Shown piece after piece: positions 26,230 to 35,270 of a stretch of 64,000 bases of DNA. The DNA is from Reyranella sp. (lineage in GTDB: Bacteria > Pseudomonadota > Alphaproteobacteria > Reyranellales > Reyranellaceae), in NCBI RefSeq assembly GCF_004297265.1, contig NZ_SCUT01000014.1, positions 1-64,000 of the forward strand. The letters run 5' to 3'. The notes under the pieces were generated by a model. It had not been told where the DNA came from. It saw nothing but the letters and a program-made list of their open reading frames with translations, and did not search any database. Made by a program: the position numbers and the translations under genes. Numbering within the stretch: position 1 is the first letter of the stretch; the number at the start of each line of letters is the position of its first letter.

Positions 26230-27120
26230 ATGCCCGATACGATCGACCTCTCCCGCTACACCGTGTTCGTGCCGCCGGATCCGTTCGAGGATCATGTCGG
26301 GCCGTTCTATTTCGACCTCCAGGGCGATGCCCGGAAGGCTGGCACGGTGCACTGCGTGCTGCCGACGCTCGCCCGACACGGCAACTACATGGGCGGCGTG
26401 CATGGCGGTGGCATCCTGACCTTCGCCGACTACGCCCTCTGCCTGGTGGCCGGCCGCGCGGCCGACGGCGGCACCAACACGTCCTTCGCCATGACGGTGA
26501 GCATCGCCGTCGAGTTCCTGAACGGCGCAGTCATCGGACCGCCGCTGGAAGCACGCGGCGAGCCGCTGCAGGTGACGGGCCGCCTCGCCTTCGCGCGCGG
26601 CTCGATCACCCAGGAAGGCCGCACGATCGCGCTGTGGTCCGGCGTCTGCCGGCACGTCGCGCGCGCCAAGGCGATGGCGCGCAAGGATGAGCAGGCACCG
26701 TCGCGGATCGACTTGCCGCCGCAGGTCGTGCCCGAGGGCTTCGAGGCCTTCAAGGCCAGCGCCTACTCCACGCATATCGGTCCGGCCTTCGTGCGCCGGG
26801 AGGCCGACGGCGCCTCGCTGATGCAGCCGACCCTGGCGCGCATGTGCAATTCCGGCGGCGCGCTGCATGGCGGCTACATGATGAGCTTCGCCGACACCGC
26901 CATCACGCGCGCCGCGGCGATGACGAGCGACCTCGCGCCGACCACCGTCTCCTTCGCGGCCGAGTTCCTCTCTGCCGGCGACATCTCCGCGCCGCTGGTC
27001 ACGCGCGTGGAAGTGCCGAAGCAGGGCAAGTCGATCGCCTTCCTGCGCGGACTGCTGGAACAGAACGGCCGCGCCCTGCTCTCCTACTCCGCAACGGTGA
27101 TGCTGAGGCCGCGACGTTAG
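26230..27120 (+). CDS. Double-hotdog thioesterase (PaaI-like)
   Basis: 296 aa with two hotdog domains: GGVHGGGILTFADYALCLVA in the first and GGALHGGYMMSFADTAITRA in the second, each with the HGG...(F)AD signature of PaaI-type acyl-CoA thioesterases. I chose ATG 26230, just after the promoter region it shares with the divergent hydratase gene. It probably hydrolyses acyl-CoA from the adjacent pathway. Confidence 0.88.
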   Translation: MPDTIDLSRYTVFVPPDPFEDHVGPFYFDLQGDARKAGTVHCVLPTLARHGNYMGGVHGGGILTFADYALCLVAGRAADGGTNTSFAMTVSIAVEFLNGAVIGPPLEARGEPLQVTGRLAFARGSITQEGRTIALWSGVCRHVARAKAMARKDEQAPSRIDLPPQVVPEGFEAFKASAYSTHIGPAFVRREADGASLMQPTLARMCNSGGALHGGYMMSFADTAITRAAAMTSDLAPTTVSFAAEFLSAGDISAPLVTRVEVPKQGKSIAFLRGLLEQNGRALLSYSATVMLRPRR

Positions 27121-27140
27121 AATTCGATAAGGAAAACCTC

Positions 27141-27283
27141 CGTCATCTCGACCGGAGCGCCCCTCGAGTACCTCGGGATAAACTCCGCGCGGAGTGGAGA
27201 GATCTTCTCTCCACGAATTTCCGGCTTTTGGTTGAGAGGAGGTCTCTCCGCTACGCACCTTCGGTGCTCCGGTCGAGACGACG
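27141..27283. repeat. 143-bp palindromic MITE-like element
   Basis: The ends are an inverted repeat: 27141-27158 (CGTCATCTCGACCGGAGC) against 27266-27283, 17 of 18 matching. Inside are a perfect palindrome (27182-27195, ACTCCGCGCGGAGT) and a 9-bp-stem hairpin (27194-27202 with 27206-27214). It fills the gap between two convergent genes. Repeats with GTCATCTCGACCGGAGC ends are frequent in alphaproteobacterial genomes; no coding capacity is present. Confidence 0.85.
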
Positions 27284-27294
27284 GGGATTGGTTT

Positions 27295-27618
27295 TCAGGG
27301 GGCGTCAGCTTGAACAGCCACCCTCCTCACTTCTTCACTGAACGCCTGCTCCAGCCGGCGCACAGCCGGAAGATCCTGCGCCTTGGCCGCCTGCTCGACG
27401 GCGGCGGCGACGTGGCTCAAGGCGTTGGCGCCGATCATGCCCGACGCGCCTTTCACGCGATGCGCCGCCTGCGCGATCGTCTCCAGATCATCGGTGCCGC
27501 GAATCTCGCGCTCGGCGCCGCGCGCCGTGTCGAGGAACTCGCGTTCGATTTCGGCCAGCGTGGAAGGATCGTCGCCGAACAGCTCGGCCAGCCTGACGCG
27601 ATCGTAGGCCAGGCTCAT
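27295..27618 (-). CDS. Histidine phosphotransfer (HPt) protein
   Basis: 107 aa, starting in an ATGA overlap with the hybrid kinase stop. The four-helix HPt signature [20 protein letters not shown] carries the phospho-accepting histidine at about residue 53. It should shuttle phosphate from the kinase receiver domain to a response regulator, probably the one at 29846. Confidence 0.9.
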   Translation of the reverse strand: MSLAYDRVRLAELFGDDPSTLAEIEREFLDTARGAEREIRGTDDLETIAQAAHRVKGASGMIGANALSHVAAAVEQAAKAQDLPAVRRLEQAFSEEVRRVAVQADAP

Positions 27619-29690
27619 GCCGCACGCCTCCCGGCCGCATTCTTCAGCCAGACGCCGAGGGTCGCGCGCAATTGCTCGATGCCGACCGGCTTGGTGATGA
27701 AGCCGTCCATGCCGGCCGACCGGCTGCGCTCCTCCTCGCCCTCGAGCGCGCTGGCGGTGACGGCGAGAATCGGCAGGCGTGCCCGGCCCTGCCGGGCCTC
27801 GTCTTCGCGGATGCGCCGCGCCAGTTCGAACCCGTCCATGTCCGGCATCTGCAGGTCGGCCAGCATGAGGTCGTAGCCGCCTTTGCGCCAGAGACGCAGG
27901 GCCTCCTCGCCGCTCGCCGCCACGTCGGTCGAGGCGCCGGCCAGTTCGACTTGCCGCGCCAGGATCCTGCGGTTGACGGAATTGTCGTCGACGACGAGGA
28001 CACGCCCGTTCAACCGCCCGACCGGCTCCGGCATTCCGGCGGACGCTGCCGGGCACTTGGTGCGGCCGGCGGCGCGCGCGATCGCCCGCACGAACAGATC
28101 GCGCCGCCACGGGCGCTTGAGGTCGGCCAGGGAAACCTGGTTCCTGGCGCCGTCGATGCTCACGGCCGCCAGGTTCGACACCACGACATCGACCTCGGCG
28201 CCGGCATCGCGCAGGTAGCGCGCGATCGCGGCGCTTTCCTCTGGATCGGGCAGTGACAGGACGAGCGACAGATCCTTCAGCGGCAGGTCGGCCGCAATCG
28301 GCTCGGCTGGCGCGGCGCCGAGCTGCACCGTGACGGTGAAGGTCGAGCCGACGCCCGGCTCGCTGTCGATCGCGACGCTGCCCTGCATCGCCTCGGCCAG
28401 GCGCCGCACGATGGAGAGGCCGAGGCCGGTACCGCCGAAACGGCGCGTCGTCGAGCTATCGGCCTGGACGAAGGGATTGAACAGCCGGTCGCACTGTTCG
28501 GCGGTGAGGCCGATGCCGGTGTCGACGACCCGGATGCGGAGCATGAGTCCCTGGCGAAGATCGGCCGGCGAGCGTTCGAGCACGAGGCGGACAGATCCCC
28601 TTTCGGTGAACTTGATGGCATTGCCCAGCAGGTTGAACAGGATCTGCTGCAGGCGCAGCGGATCGCCGATCACCCGGGCGGGCACGTCGGGCGCCACGAA
28701 GGCCGACAGGAGCAGTCGCTTCTCGGCCGCCTTCGCGGCCAGCGTCTCGGCCACGCCTTCGATCAGCTCGAACGTCGAGAGCTCCAGCCGCTCGAGATCG
28801 AGATGCCCCGCCTCGATCTTGGAGAAATCGAGGATGTCGTCGATGATCCGCAGCAGCGAGGCCGCCGAATGGCGCACGGTCCCCAGTTGGTCGCGCTGGT
28901 CGGGCGAAAGCTCGGTGCGCTCCAGAACGTCGATCATGCCCAGCACGCCATTCATCGGCGTGCGAATCTCGTGGCTCATCGTGGCGAGAAAGGTCGACTT
29001 GGCCTGGTTGGCTTCCTCAGCCTCGCGCTGAGCCACCAGCGCGGCGTCGTAAGCGACCTGCAGCCGGCGCGCGAGATCCTCCTTGTCGTAGGCCAGCGCG
29101 ATATTATCGTACTGCCAGCGATGCACGTCGCGCACATAGGCCATCAAGTGGCCGACATAGGCGGCCCCCGCGATGCCCACGAGCTGATAGAACGGCCCGC
29201 CCGAGGTGATCAGCACCAGCAGCAACGGCGCCGTCGTGGCCACGGCGAAGGCGTAGAAGGTCGGCGGGTGGGCGGACCGGATCGGCACCGCCGTCGTGAT
29301 CGTGGCCAGCAACACCAGGCCGAGCAGCATGCGCTGCAACTCGAAGTCCTTGGCAGCCAGCACGAAGCCCGCCCATCCCCAGCAGGCGCCGGTCAGGAAG
29401 GTGAAGCCTGCGAACCACCACCCCCAGCGCAGGGTCTGCTCGTCGCCCGGACGGGCCCGCGCGAAGTTGCGGCGCAGGACGTCGAAGCCCAGGGTCACGG
29501 CCAGGTAGGCCCCGAATGGTCCGGCCAGCTCGATCGGGTCGATCTGCCGCCAGTAGATCGCCGCGATCACCGGCCACAGGACGAAGGAGAAATAGCGCGA
29601 GGGCGAAGATCCCTCGAACAGGCGCCTGACCAGCTCGGCGCGGACAAAACGGTCCTGCTGGGCGGCCGGATCGGCAACGGCGAGCGACAT
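27615..29690 (-). CDS. Membrane hybrid sensor histidine kinase
   Basis: 691 aa. About six transmembrane segments (residues 35-185) form the sensor; a coiled-coil linker leads to HisKA ([13 protein letters not shown], His about 239), HATPase ([16 protein letters not shown]), a degenerate receiver-like stretch ([20 protein letters not shown]) and a true receiver ([15 protein letters not shown], phospho-Asp in [13 protein letters not shown]). HPt is encoded separately downstream with overlap. The architecture is TorS/BarA-like without a fused HPt. The signal is unknown. Confidence 0.92.
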   Translation of the reverse strand: MSLAVADPAAQQDRFVRAELVRRLFEGSSPSRYFSFVLWPVIAAIYWRQIDPIELAGPFGAYLAVTLGFDVLRRNFARARPGDEQTLRWGWWFAGFTFLTGACWGWAGFVLAAKDFELQRMLLGLVLLATITTAVPIRSAHPPTFYAFAVATTAPLLLVLITSGGPFYQLVGIAGAAYVGHLMAYVRDVHRWQYDNIALAYDKEDLARRLQVAYDAALVAQREAEEANQAKSTFLATMSHEIRTPMNGVLGMIDVLERTELSPDQRDQLGTVRHSAASLLRIIDDILDFSKIEAGHLDLERLELSTFELIEGVAETLAAKAAEKRLLLSAFVAPDVPARVIGDPLRLQQILFNLLGNAIKFTERGSVRLVLERSPADLRQGLMLRIRVVDTGIGLTAEQCDRLFNPFVQADSSTTRRFGGTGLGLSIVRRLAEAMQGSVAIDSEPGVGSTFTVTVQLGAAPAEPIAADLPLKDLSLVLSLPDPEESAAIARYLRDAGAEVDVVVSNLAAVSIDGARNQVSLADLKRPWRRDLFVRAIARAAGRTKCPAASAGMPEPVGRLNGRVLVVDDNSVNRRILARQVELAGASTDVAASGEEALRLWRKGGYDLMLADLQMPDMDGFELARRIREDEARQGRARLPILAVTASALEGEEERSRSAGMDGFITKPVGIEQLRATLGVWLKNAAGRRAA

Positions 29691-29845
29691 TCAAATCCTG
29701 GAGGCTAGGGCTTGGGGCTCCGCCCATGAAACGCAGCTAGGAATTGCGCAAATCTAATCGTATCAAAAATATCAACAAAACAATATAATTCCTTGAGAAA
29801 TAGTGTTATTTTGAAGGCATTAAAAGTCATTTATTAGGTTAAGTC
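29691..29845. promoter_or_regulatory. AT-rich divergent promoter region
   Basis: Between kinase and regulator genes lies a strikingly AT-rich segment (about 29750-29845) in otherwise GC-rich DNA, with runs such as TATCAAAAATATCAAC and TAATTCCTTGAGAAATAG. Promoters for both genes should be here; I see no clean repeat to name as the regulator box. Confidence 0.55.
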
Positions 29846-30553
29846 ATGCAGCTACCGTCCGTGTTGTTGGTCGAGGACGACGCATTTCAGCGCAAGGCCG
29901 CCGAGACCTATCTTTCCAACCACGAGCTCAAGGTGACCGCCGTCGAAAACGGTGCCCGGATGCGCCGCCAGATCGCTCGCGCCATGCCGGACCTCGTCCT
30001 GCTCGACGTCCAGCTCCCGGGTCCCGAAGACGGGTTCGCGCTGGCCCGCTGGCTGCGCGAGAGCAGCGCCCGCGTCGGCATCATCATGCTGACGGCGGCC
30101 AGCGACCCGGTCGACAAGGTGCTGGGCCTCGAGAGCGGCGCCGACGACTACGTCGCCAAGCCCTACGAGCCGCGCGAGCTGCTGGCCCGCTGCAAGAGCG
30201 TCCTGCGCCGGTCGGTGAACAAGGCCACCCCGTCGCGGCTGGAGCGGGTGAAGATGGGCGGGCACATGCTCGACCTGTCCAAGCGCCAGCTCCTGGACGG
30301 GGAGAACGGCGATGTGCCCCTGACTTCGGGCGAGTTCGATATCCTGAAGACCTTCGCCGAAAACCCCAACCGGCCCTTGTCCCGCGACTGGCTGCTGGAG
30401 ACCACCAGCCACCGCGCCCGGGACCCGTTCGACCGCGCGATCGACCTGCGGATCACGCGCATCCGTCGCAAGATCGAGCCGGCGCCTGACAAGCCGACGG
30501 TGATCCGCACGGTGCGGGGCGTCGGCTATATGTTCGTGCCCCCCGCCGAATAG
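29846..30553 (+). CDS. OmpR-family response regulator
   Basis: 235 aa. The receiver domain has E10/D11/D12, phospho-Asp D54 in LVLLDVQLPGPEDG and the conserved lysine in DDYVAKPYEPRELL; the C-terminal winged helix includes FDRAIDLRITRIRRKIEPAP and VRGVGYMF. It is divergent from the HPt/hybrid-kinase pair, its likely phosphodonor chain. The resemblance is to TorR/OmpR types. Confidence 0.93.
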   Translation: MQLPSVLLVEDDAFQRKAAETYLSNHELKVTAVENGARMRRQIARAMPDLVLLDVQLPGPEDGFALARWLRESSARVGIIMLTAASDPVDKVLGLESGADDYVAKPYEPRELLARCKSVLRRSVNKATPSRLERVKMGGHMLDLSKRQLLDGENGDVPLTSGEFDILKTFAENPNRPLSRDWLLETTSHRARDPFDRAIDLRITRIRRKIEPAPDKPTVIRTVRGVGYMFVPPAE

Positions 30554-30618
30554 CCGGGCTATAAGGTCCGGCCCCGGCGAACCCGGGGCGCGGCCGTGCC
30601 GGCCAGTGTCGGTACTGG

Positions 30619-30694
30619 GGGCCCGTAGTTCAGCGGTTAGAACGAGCCGCTCATAACGGTTATGTCGCAGGTTCGAATCCTGCCGGGCCTACCA
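30619..30694 (+). tRNA. tRNA with CAU anticodon, probably tRNA-Ile2
   Basis: 76 nt including CCA. The acceptor GGGCCCG pairs with CGGGCCT (G1-U72 wobble), and anticodon stem AGCCG/CGGTT holds loop CTCATAA, anticodon CAU. Overall sequence resembles the alphaproteobacterial tRNA-Ile(CAU) modified by TilS more than elongator tRNA-Met, and it lacks initiator features. The identity needs a model score to be firm. Confidence 0.85.
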
Positions 30695-30827
30695 ACCGCT
30701 CGCCGCCGCGAACACCGGCAGCGGGTAGTTGGTCCAGAGATCTTCGACATGCCGTGGCACTGTCGGCTACAGAAGCAACGCCGATGAAGGCCCAACATGT
30801 TGCAGAGCTTGCCTTGCGAGGGACAAT

Positions 30828-31295
30828 ATGGGCCTGAGATTTCTGAAGGCGGCGCTCGTCGCTCTCCTCGCACTGGTGGTCGGCTACGCCGCAGCGCTCG
30901 GGGTCGGCTTGGTCGCGCTGGATGTCTTCGAGGCCTCACAGCGCGAAGGCGCCAATGCGATGGCACTGGCGTTCGTCATCTGTCCGTCCGTAGCGGTACT
31001 GAGCGCCGTCGTCGCAACAATCTGGTATTGGATCGCTTCCGGCAGGCGCGCGGCGACCAGGCACCCCACCGCCGCGGTGGCACACCGCGGTAACGCCGCG
31101 CGTATTGCTGCCATCACCGTGTCTGTGGCCATCGGCTGGCTGGCCGGCGCTCTCCTGCAATGGATGTTGGCGGGTCGTTCCTACGAAGCATTCATCGTCG
31201 CGCTCGCGGTATCCACGGCGCCTTGGATCGGCGTGATCGTCCTTGGTGGCCTCACATGGCGGCTGACACGCCCGCGAAAGGCGCCAACGAGCTGA
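30828..31295 (+). CDS. Four-helix membrane protein, unknown
   Basis: 155 aa from ATG 30828 with GCGAGGGA upstream. Four hydrophobic segments are evident (about 5-32, 45-68, 92-113, 120-145), separated by a basic loop (SGRRAATRH). There is no recognised family. It stands alone between the tRNA and the bufferin locus, convergent with bufC. Confidence 0.65.
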   Translation: MGLRFLKAALVALLALVVGYAAALGVGLVALDVFEASQREGANAMALAFVICPSVAVLSAVVATIWYWIASGRRAATRHPTAAVAHRGNAARIAAITVSVAIGWLAGALLQWMLAGRSYEAFIVALAVSTAPWIGVIVLGGLTWRLTRPRKAPTS

Positions 31296-31401
31296 TCCGC
31301 GCGGTCGTATGATGCGATGGCCGTCCCTGGAACAGCGGCGCTGAAGCCACCTACGCCTAACACCCCCATTTTCCACACACGGATCGACTGGAATTTCCCT
31401 G

Positions 31402-32229
31402 CTATTTCGCCTCCTGGCTGGGAATTCGCCCGAAGATTGGTTCGTATCCGACTGGTCCCACTACCGCCGACCCTGCAGCGAAGATCTGCCACTCGAGCAG
31501 GCGCCGAAATGACTGCGCCGGATCGAAGGCCGACCAGTTGGCCTGCGCCAGCTGCGCTGCCTCCCCGACCGGCACGCCGCGACCGATCGCACCGACGAAA
31601 GCCGCGCACCCCGGATCGAGATCTGCAAACACGGCATCGTCTCCCTGACGCATCACCAGCAGCGACACCCCACCGGCTGCGAGATCGACCTCGGCGTCGG
31701 GCGCGTCCGGTTGGCATGCCCGCCAGATGCGGCCCAGCGGGTACGCCGAAGTCAGCAGGGTCACGTCGGCCGCCAGGGTCAGGGTCAAGGCGGCCAGCCG
31801 TTCGGGCCTCACGCTCCCGAAATCGCCCGCTTCCCGTCGAGGGACGCGCGCGGCATAAAATGCCAGGTTGAGTGCCCAGTCGAGGCGCGCCGCGTCGGCG
31901 AGATAGGGCAGTCCATGTGCCGGCGCAAAGGCTTCGATGAAGACCGCAAGGTCCTCGCCATATTCGGCGAGCACGGGGCCTTCAGGCGGGCTGTCCGCCA
32001 CGAACGCCTTCGCCATGCCATCGAAGAACGCGCCGCCGACCAGACTGGTCACCGTCGGGAAGGTCGTGGCGAGCGCCGCGGCGAGGCTTTGCCGGACGTG
32101 ATTGCGATGTATCCGAACCCGTGCGTCGGCGGAGATTGAATCGCCGGCGATCATGTCGAGCAGGCGGTCGCAGCTCCTGCCGCCGAGGCCATCGGCAAAA
32201 GCCGCCTGCAGCTCAGGCAGCGTGAGCAT
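31402..32229 (-). CDS. bufC: BufC/HvfC-type DUF2063 protein
   Basis: 275 aa from ATG 32229. The N-terminal DUF2063 domain is recognisable: [34 protein letters not shown], then TVTSLVGGAFFDGMAKAFV and PPEGPVLAEYGEDLAVFIEA. DUF2063 proteins partner DUF692 (MNIO) enzymes in maturing cysteine-containing RiPPs, acting as precursor-recognition subunits. Its start overlaps the end of bufB by 17 nt, so they are coupled. Confidence 0.88.
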   Translation of the reverse strand: MLTLPELQAAFADGLGGRSCDRLLDMIAGDSISADARVRIHRNHVRQSLAAALATTFPTVTSLVGGAFFDGMAKAFVADSPPEGPVLAEYGEDLAVFIEAFAPAHGLPYLADAARLDWALNLAFYAARVPRREAGDFGSVRPERLAALTLTLAADVTLLTSAYPLGRIWRACQPDAPDAEVDLAAGGVSLLVMRQGDDAVFADLDPGCAAFVGAIGRGVPVGEAAQLAQANWSAFDPAQSFRRLLEWQIFAAGSAVVGPVGYEPIFGRIPSQEAK

Positions 32230-33058
32230 GGGCCCTCCCCGCCTCGAGGACGCGCGCGGCACGACGCGCCTCGCCCAGCAGGACGTCGAGCGCCGGAACG
32301 TCGGTGTCCCATTCGACGAGAGTCGGCCGGCGGCCGTATCGATGCACCATCTCGCCGAACAGCTCGAACACGCGGTCGTCGATACGGCTGCCATGGTCGT
32401 CGATCAGCACCGGCTCGCCATCCGCGTCGTTCACGGCGTGGCCGGCCAGGTGATACTCGGTCACCGCATGGACCGGCAGGTGCTCGAGCCAGCCCGTCGG
32501 ATCGAGCCGGAGATTGTGTGCCGTCACGACGACGTTGTTGGCATCGAGCAGGATGCCGCAACCGCTGCGCCGCACCACTTCAGCCAGGAACTCCGGCTCC
32601 GACAAGGTCGAATGCCGGAAGCCGAGATAGCAGGACGGATTCTCGATCGACACCCGGCGGCCCAATCGCTCCTGCAGACGCTGCACGTTACGCACGACGA
32701 CCGCCAGCGCCTCCTCGGTGTAGGGCAAGGGCAGCAGATCGTTGTAGTAGCGGCCGCCGATGCTGCTCCACGACAGGTGATCGGACACGAGCATCGGCTC
32801 GACCCGTTCGACCAGCGCCACCACGCGGTCCAGATGGGCTTCGTCGAGACCGTCGACGGAACCGAGCGACAGGCCCACCGCGTGGACGGAGAGCGGATAG
32901 TCGCAACGCAAGCGCTCCACCGTGCAGAGCGCTTGTGTCGGCGCGAGATAGTTCTCGGCATGGATCTCGAGGAAGCCGATCGAGGGTCTGTCGTTCGAGA
33001 TCTCGGTGAGATGCGGCGCGCGCAGCCCGATGCCGGTCGTGACTCGATTGCCGTTCAT
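32213..33058 (-). CDS. bufB: BufB-type multinuclear iron oxidase (MNIO, DUF692)
   Basis: 281 aa from ATG 33058. DUF692 hallmarks are [56 protein letters not shown] and a metal-ligand set HLAGH and DDHGS. MNIO enzymes modify cysteines of RiPP precursors; in Caulobacter-type bufferins they make copper-binding thiooxazole-type groups. The likely substrate is the 82-aa precursor encoded divergently at 33219. Confidence 0.92.
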   Translation of the reverse strand: MNGNRVTTGIGLRAPHLTEISNDRPSIGFLEIHAENYLAPTQALCTVERLRCDYPLSVHAVGLSLGSVDGLDEAHLDRVVALVERVEPMLVSDHLSWSSIGGRYYNDLLPLPYTEEALAVVVRNVQRLQERLGRRVSIENPSCYLGFRHSTLSEPEFLAEVVRRSGCGILLDANNVVVTAHNLRLDPTGWLEHLPVHAVTEYHLAGHAVNDADGEPVLIDDHGSRIDDRVFELFGEMVHRYGRRPTLVEWDTDVPALDVLLGEARRAARVLEAGRAHAHAA

Positions 33059-33218
33059 GGGTTCTCCCTTCCAAGACAGCATGAGCCTACTCCGAAGCCC
33101 TCCCGGTCCGCCCTCACACGCCGGCTATCGTTCCGATGTCCACTCGATATTTCAGACCGGAGCGGGCGAACGGCATGGTTCGCCATCCCGAGAGGGAAAC
33201 CAACCGAAGGAGATGACC

Positions 33219-33467
33219 ATGAAGTCCACACTCACTATCGCAGCCGCCCTCAGCACCGCCCTGCTGCTCGGCGTCGCGGCCCAGGCCCAGGGCAACGTCG
33301 AGAAATGCTACGGCGTCGCCAAGGCCGGCAAGAACGACTGCCAGACCGCCACTTCGTCGTGCGCCGGCACCTCCAAGAAGGACGCCGAGGCCAGCGCCTG
33401 GCTCGGCGTGCCGAAGGGCACCTGCGAGAAGATCGTCGGCGGCAAGCTGACGGCGGCAAAGAGCTGA
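33219..33467 (+). CDS. bufA1: Bufferin-type RiPP precursor (DUF2282)
   Basis: 82 aa: signal peptide ([24 protein letters not shown]) and a core with four cysteines (C30, C41, C48, C69) in [21 protein letters not shown] and [12 protein letters not shown]. This is the DUF2282/BufA1 pattern of copper-sequestering bufferins. ATG 33219 was chosen over 33213 because GAAGGA sits at ideal spacing. It is divergent from bufB/bufC, and a strong terminator follows. Confidence 0.9.
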   Translation: MKSTLTIAAALSTALLLGVAAQAQGNVEKCYGVAKAGKNDCQTATSSCAGTSKKDAEASAWLGVPKGTCEKIVGGKLTAAKS

Positions 33468-33472
33468 TCCCA

Positions 33473-33508
33473 TCGGCCGCCGCCCGGGAAGCGGCGGCCG
33501 ACCTTTTT
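33473..33508 (+). terminator. Terminator/attenuator between precursor and DoxX genes
   Basis: A perfect 11-bp stem, TCGGCCGCCGC with GCGGCGGCCGA (33473-33483 and 33491-33501), a 7-nt loop and then TTTTT at 33504-33508. It lies 6 bp after the precursor stop and 18 bp before the doxX GTG, so most transcripts should end after the precursor. Confidence 0.85.
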
Positions 33509-33525
33509 CCGAGGAGAGAGCAACC

Positions 33526-34002
33526 GTGACGACTGACATCTTCACCCGCGGCACTGACGGGTTTCGCCCCATCGTCTCGCGGCTCGCCGCGCTACGCGCT
33601 GCCGGCAATCGCTTTCCGCTGTCGTTGCTGGAACTCGGCATGCGCGTGGCCGTCGGCGCGACGTTCTTCCGCTCGGGCATGAACAAGTTCGAGAGTTTTG
33701 ACACCGCGGTCGAGCTGTTCCGTGAGGAATACCGCCTGCCCCTGTTGCCACCGGAGATCGCCGCCACGATGGGAACCGCCGTCGAGCTGGGCGCGCCCGT
33801 GCTGCTGGTCCTCGGCCTGTTCGCCCGGCTCGGCGCCGCGGCCCTGCTGACGATGACCCTGGTCATCCAGTTCCTGGTCTATCCCGGCAACTGGCCCGAG
33901 CACCTGATGTGGGCCTCGATTCTCGCCTATGTTCTGACACGCGGGCCGGGCGCCCTGTCGATCGACCGCATCATCGCGTTCAACTTGTTCGGACGCTCTT
34001 AA
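33526..34002 (+). CDS. DoxX-family membrane protein (BufD-like)
   Basis: 158 aa, GTG start with GAGGAGAGAG upstream. Three or four transmembrane segments with the DoxX pattern: LGMRVAVGATFFRSGMNKF, then PPEIAATMGTAVELGAPVLL and MTLVIQFLVYPGNWPEHLMW. DoxX proteins are regular members of DUF2282/MNIO operons, where their role is unknown (possibly redox or membrane). Expression depends on read-through of the upstream terminator. Confidence 0.87.
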   Translation: MTTDIFTRGTDGFRPIVSRLAALRAAGNRFPLSLLELGMRVAVGATFFRSGMNKFESFDTAVELFREEYRLPLLPPEIAATMGTAVELGAPVLLVLGLFARLGAAALLTMTLVIQFLVYPGNWPEHLMWASILAYVLTRGPGALSIDRIIAFNLFGRS

Positions 34003-34019
34003 CTCCGGGGAGGTTCGCC

Positions 34020-35270
34020 ATGGCCCGTCCGCGTATCGTCATCGTCGGCGCGGGCTTCGGCGGCCTCAGCGCCGCGCACAACCTCGCCGGCGCCGACGCC
34101 GACGTCACCGTCATCGATCGGCGCAACTACCACCTCTTCCAGCCGCTGCTCTACCAGGTCGCGACCGCCGGCCTGTCGCCGGCCCAGATCGCCTCGCCCA
34201 TTCGCGCAATCCTGCGCCGCGCGCCCAACGTGCGCGTGGTGCTGGGCAAGGTGTCCGGCGTCGACCGGCAGCGCCGGATCGTGCGGCTCGAGGACCGGGA
34301 GATCGCCTATGACCAGCTCGTGCTGGCAACCGGGTCGCGCCATTCCTATTTCGGCCACGACGAGTGGGAGAAGGCGGCGCCGGGCCTCAAGAAGATCGAC
34401 GACGCCACCAGCATCCGCCGCCGCATCCTGACGGCCTTCGAGCATGCCGAGGCGGCTGACGATGCGGACTCGCGCCGGCGCCTGCTGACCTTCGTGGTGA
34501 TCGGCGCCGGCCCGACCGGCGTCGAGATGGCAGGCGCCATCGCCGAGCTCGCCCATGTCGCGCTGCGTCACGATTTCCGCACCATCGATCCGCGCGATGC
34601 CCGTGTCATCCTGGTGGAAGCGGGTCCACGCGTGCTGGCCGCGTTCCCGCCCGTCCTCAGTGCCTCCGCCCGGGCGGCGCTCGAACGGCTGAAGGTCGAG
34701 GTACGCCTCGGCACACCCGTGTCGAATTGTGACGAGAGCGGCGTAACGGTCGGCGCGGATCACATTCCCGCCGCCACCATCGTGTGGGCCGCCGGGGTGG
34801 CGGCATCGCCGGCCGCGCGATGGCTGGGCATCGAGAGCGACCGCGTCGGCCGCGTGCCCGTCGGCCCGGACCTCACCCTGCCCGGTCATCCGGAAATCTT
34901 CGTCATCGGCGACACGGCGAGCGTCGCCCGCGGCGACGGCACACAACTGCCGGGGTTGGCGCCCGTCGCGAAGCAGCAGGGCGCGTATGTCGCGCGCGTC
35001 GTCCGGGCGCGCCTTGCCGGCCGGCAACCGCCGCCGCCCTTCCGCTATCGCGACTATGGCACCATGGCGACCATCGGCCGGCGCTCCGCGGTCGCGGATT
35101 TCGGCTGGCTGCGGCTCGACGGGACCCTCGCCTGGCTGATGTGGGGCCTGATCCATGTCTCCTTCCTGATCGGCTTTCGCAACCGCGCCATCGTGATGCT
35201 CGACTGGATCTGGTCCTACGTGACCTTCCAGTCCGGCGCGCGCCTGATCACCGGCTCGGAGCCGGACTGA
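34020..35270 (+). CDS. ndh: Type II NADH dehydrogenase (NDH-2-like)
   Basis: 416 aa. FAD-binding motif IVIVGAGFGGLSAAHNLAG at the start, the NDH-2 segment NYHLFQPLLYQVATAGLSPA, the NADH motif FVVIGAGPTGVEMAGAIAEL and the FAD-contacting IFVIGDTA, with a hydrophobic C-terminus (LMWGLIHVSFLIGF) that anchors such enzymes. It passes electrons from NADH to quinone without pumping. It is 17 bp after doxX. A link with copper stress (cupric reductase activity is known for NDH-2) is an inference. Confidence 0.9.
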   Translation: MARPRIVIVGAGFGGLSAAHNLAGADADVTVIDRRNYHLFQPLLYQVATAGLSPAQIASPIRAILRRAPNVRVVLGKVSGVDRQRRIVRLEDREIAYDQLVLATGSRHSYFGHDEWEKAAPGLKKIDDATSIRRRILTAFEHAEAADDADSRRRLLTFVVIGAGPTGVEMAGAIAELAHVALRHDFRTIDPRDARVILVEAGPRVLAAFPPVLSASARAALERLKVEVRLGTPVSNCDESGVTVGADHIPAATIVWAAGVAASPAARWLGIESDRVGRVPVGPDLTLPGHPEIFVIGDTASVARGDGTQLPGLAPVAKQQGAYVARVVRARLAGRQPPPPFRYRDYGTMATIGRRSAVADFGWLRLDGTLAWLMWGLIHVSFLIGFRNRAIVMLDWIWSYVTFQSGARLITGSEPD

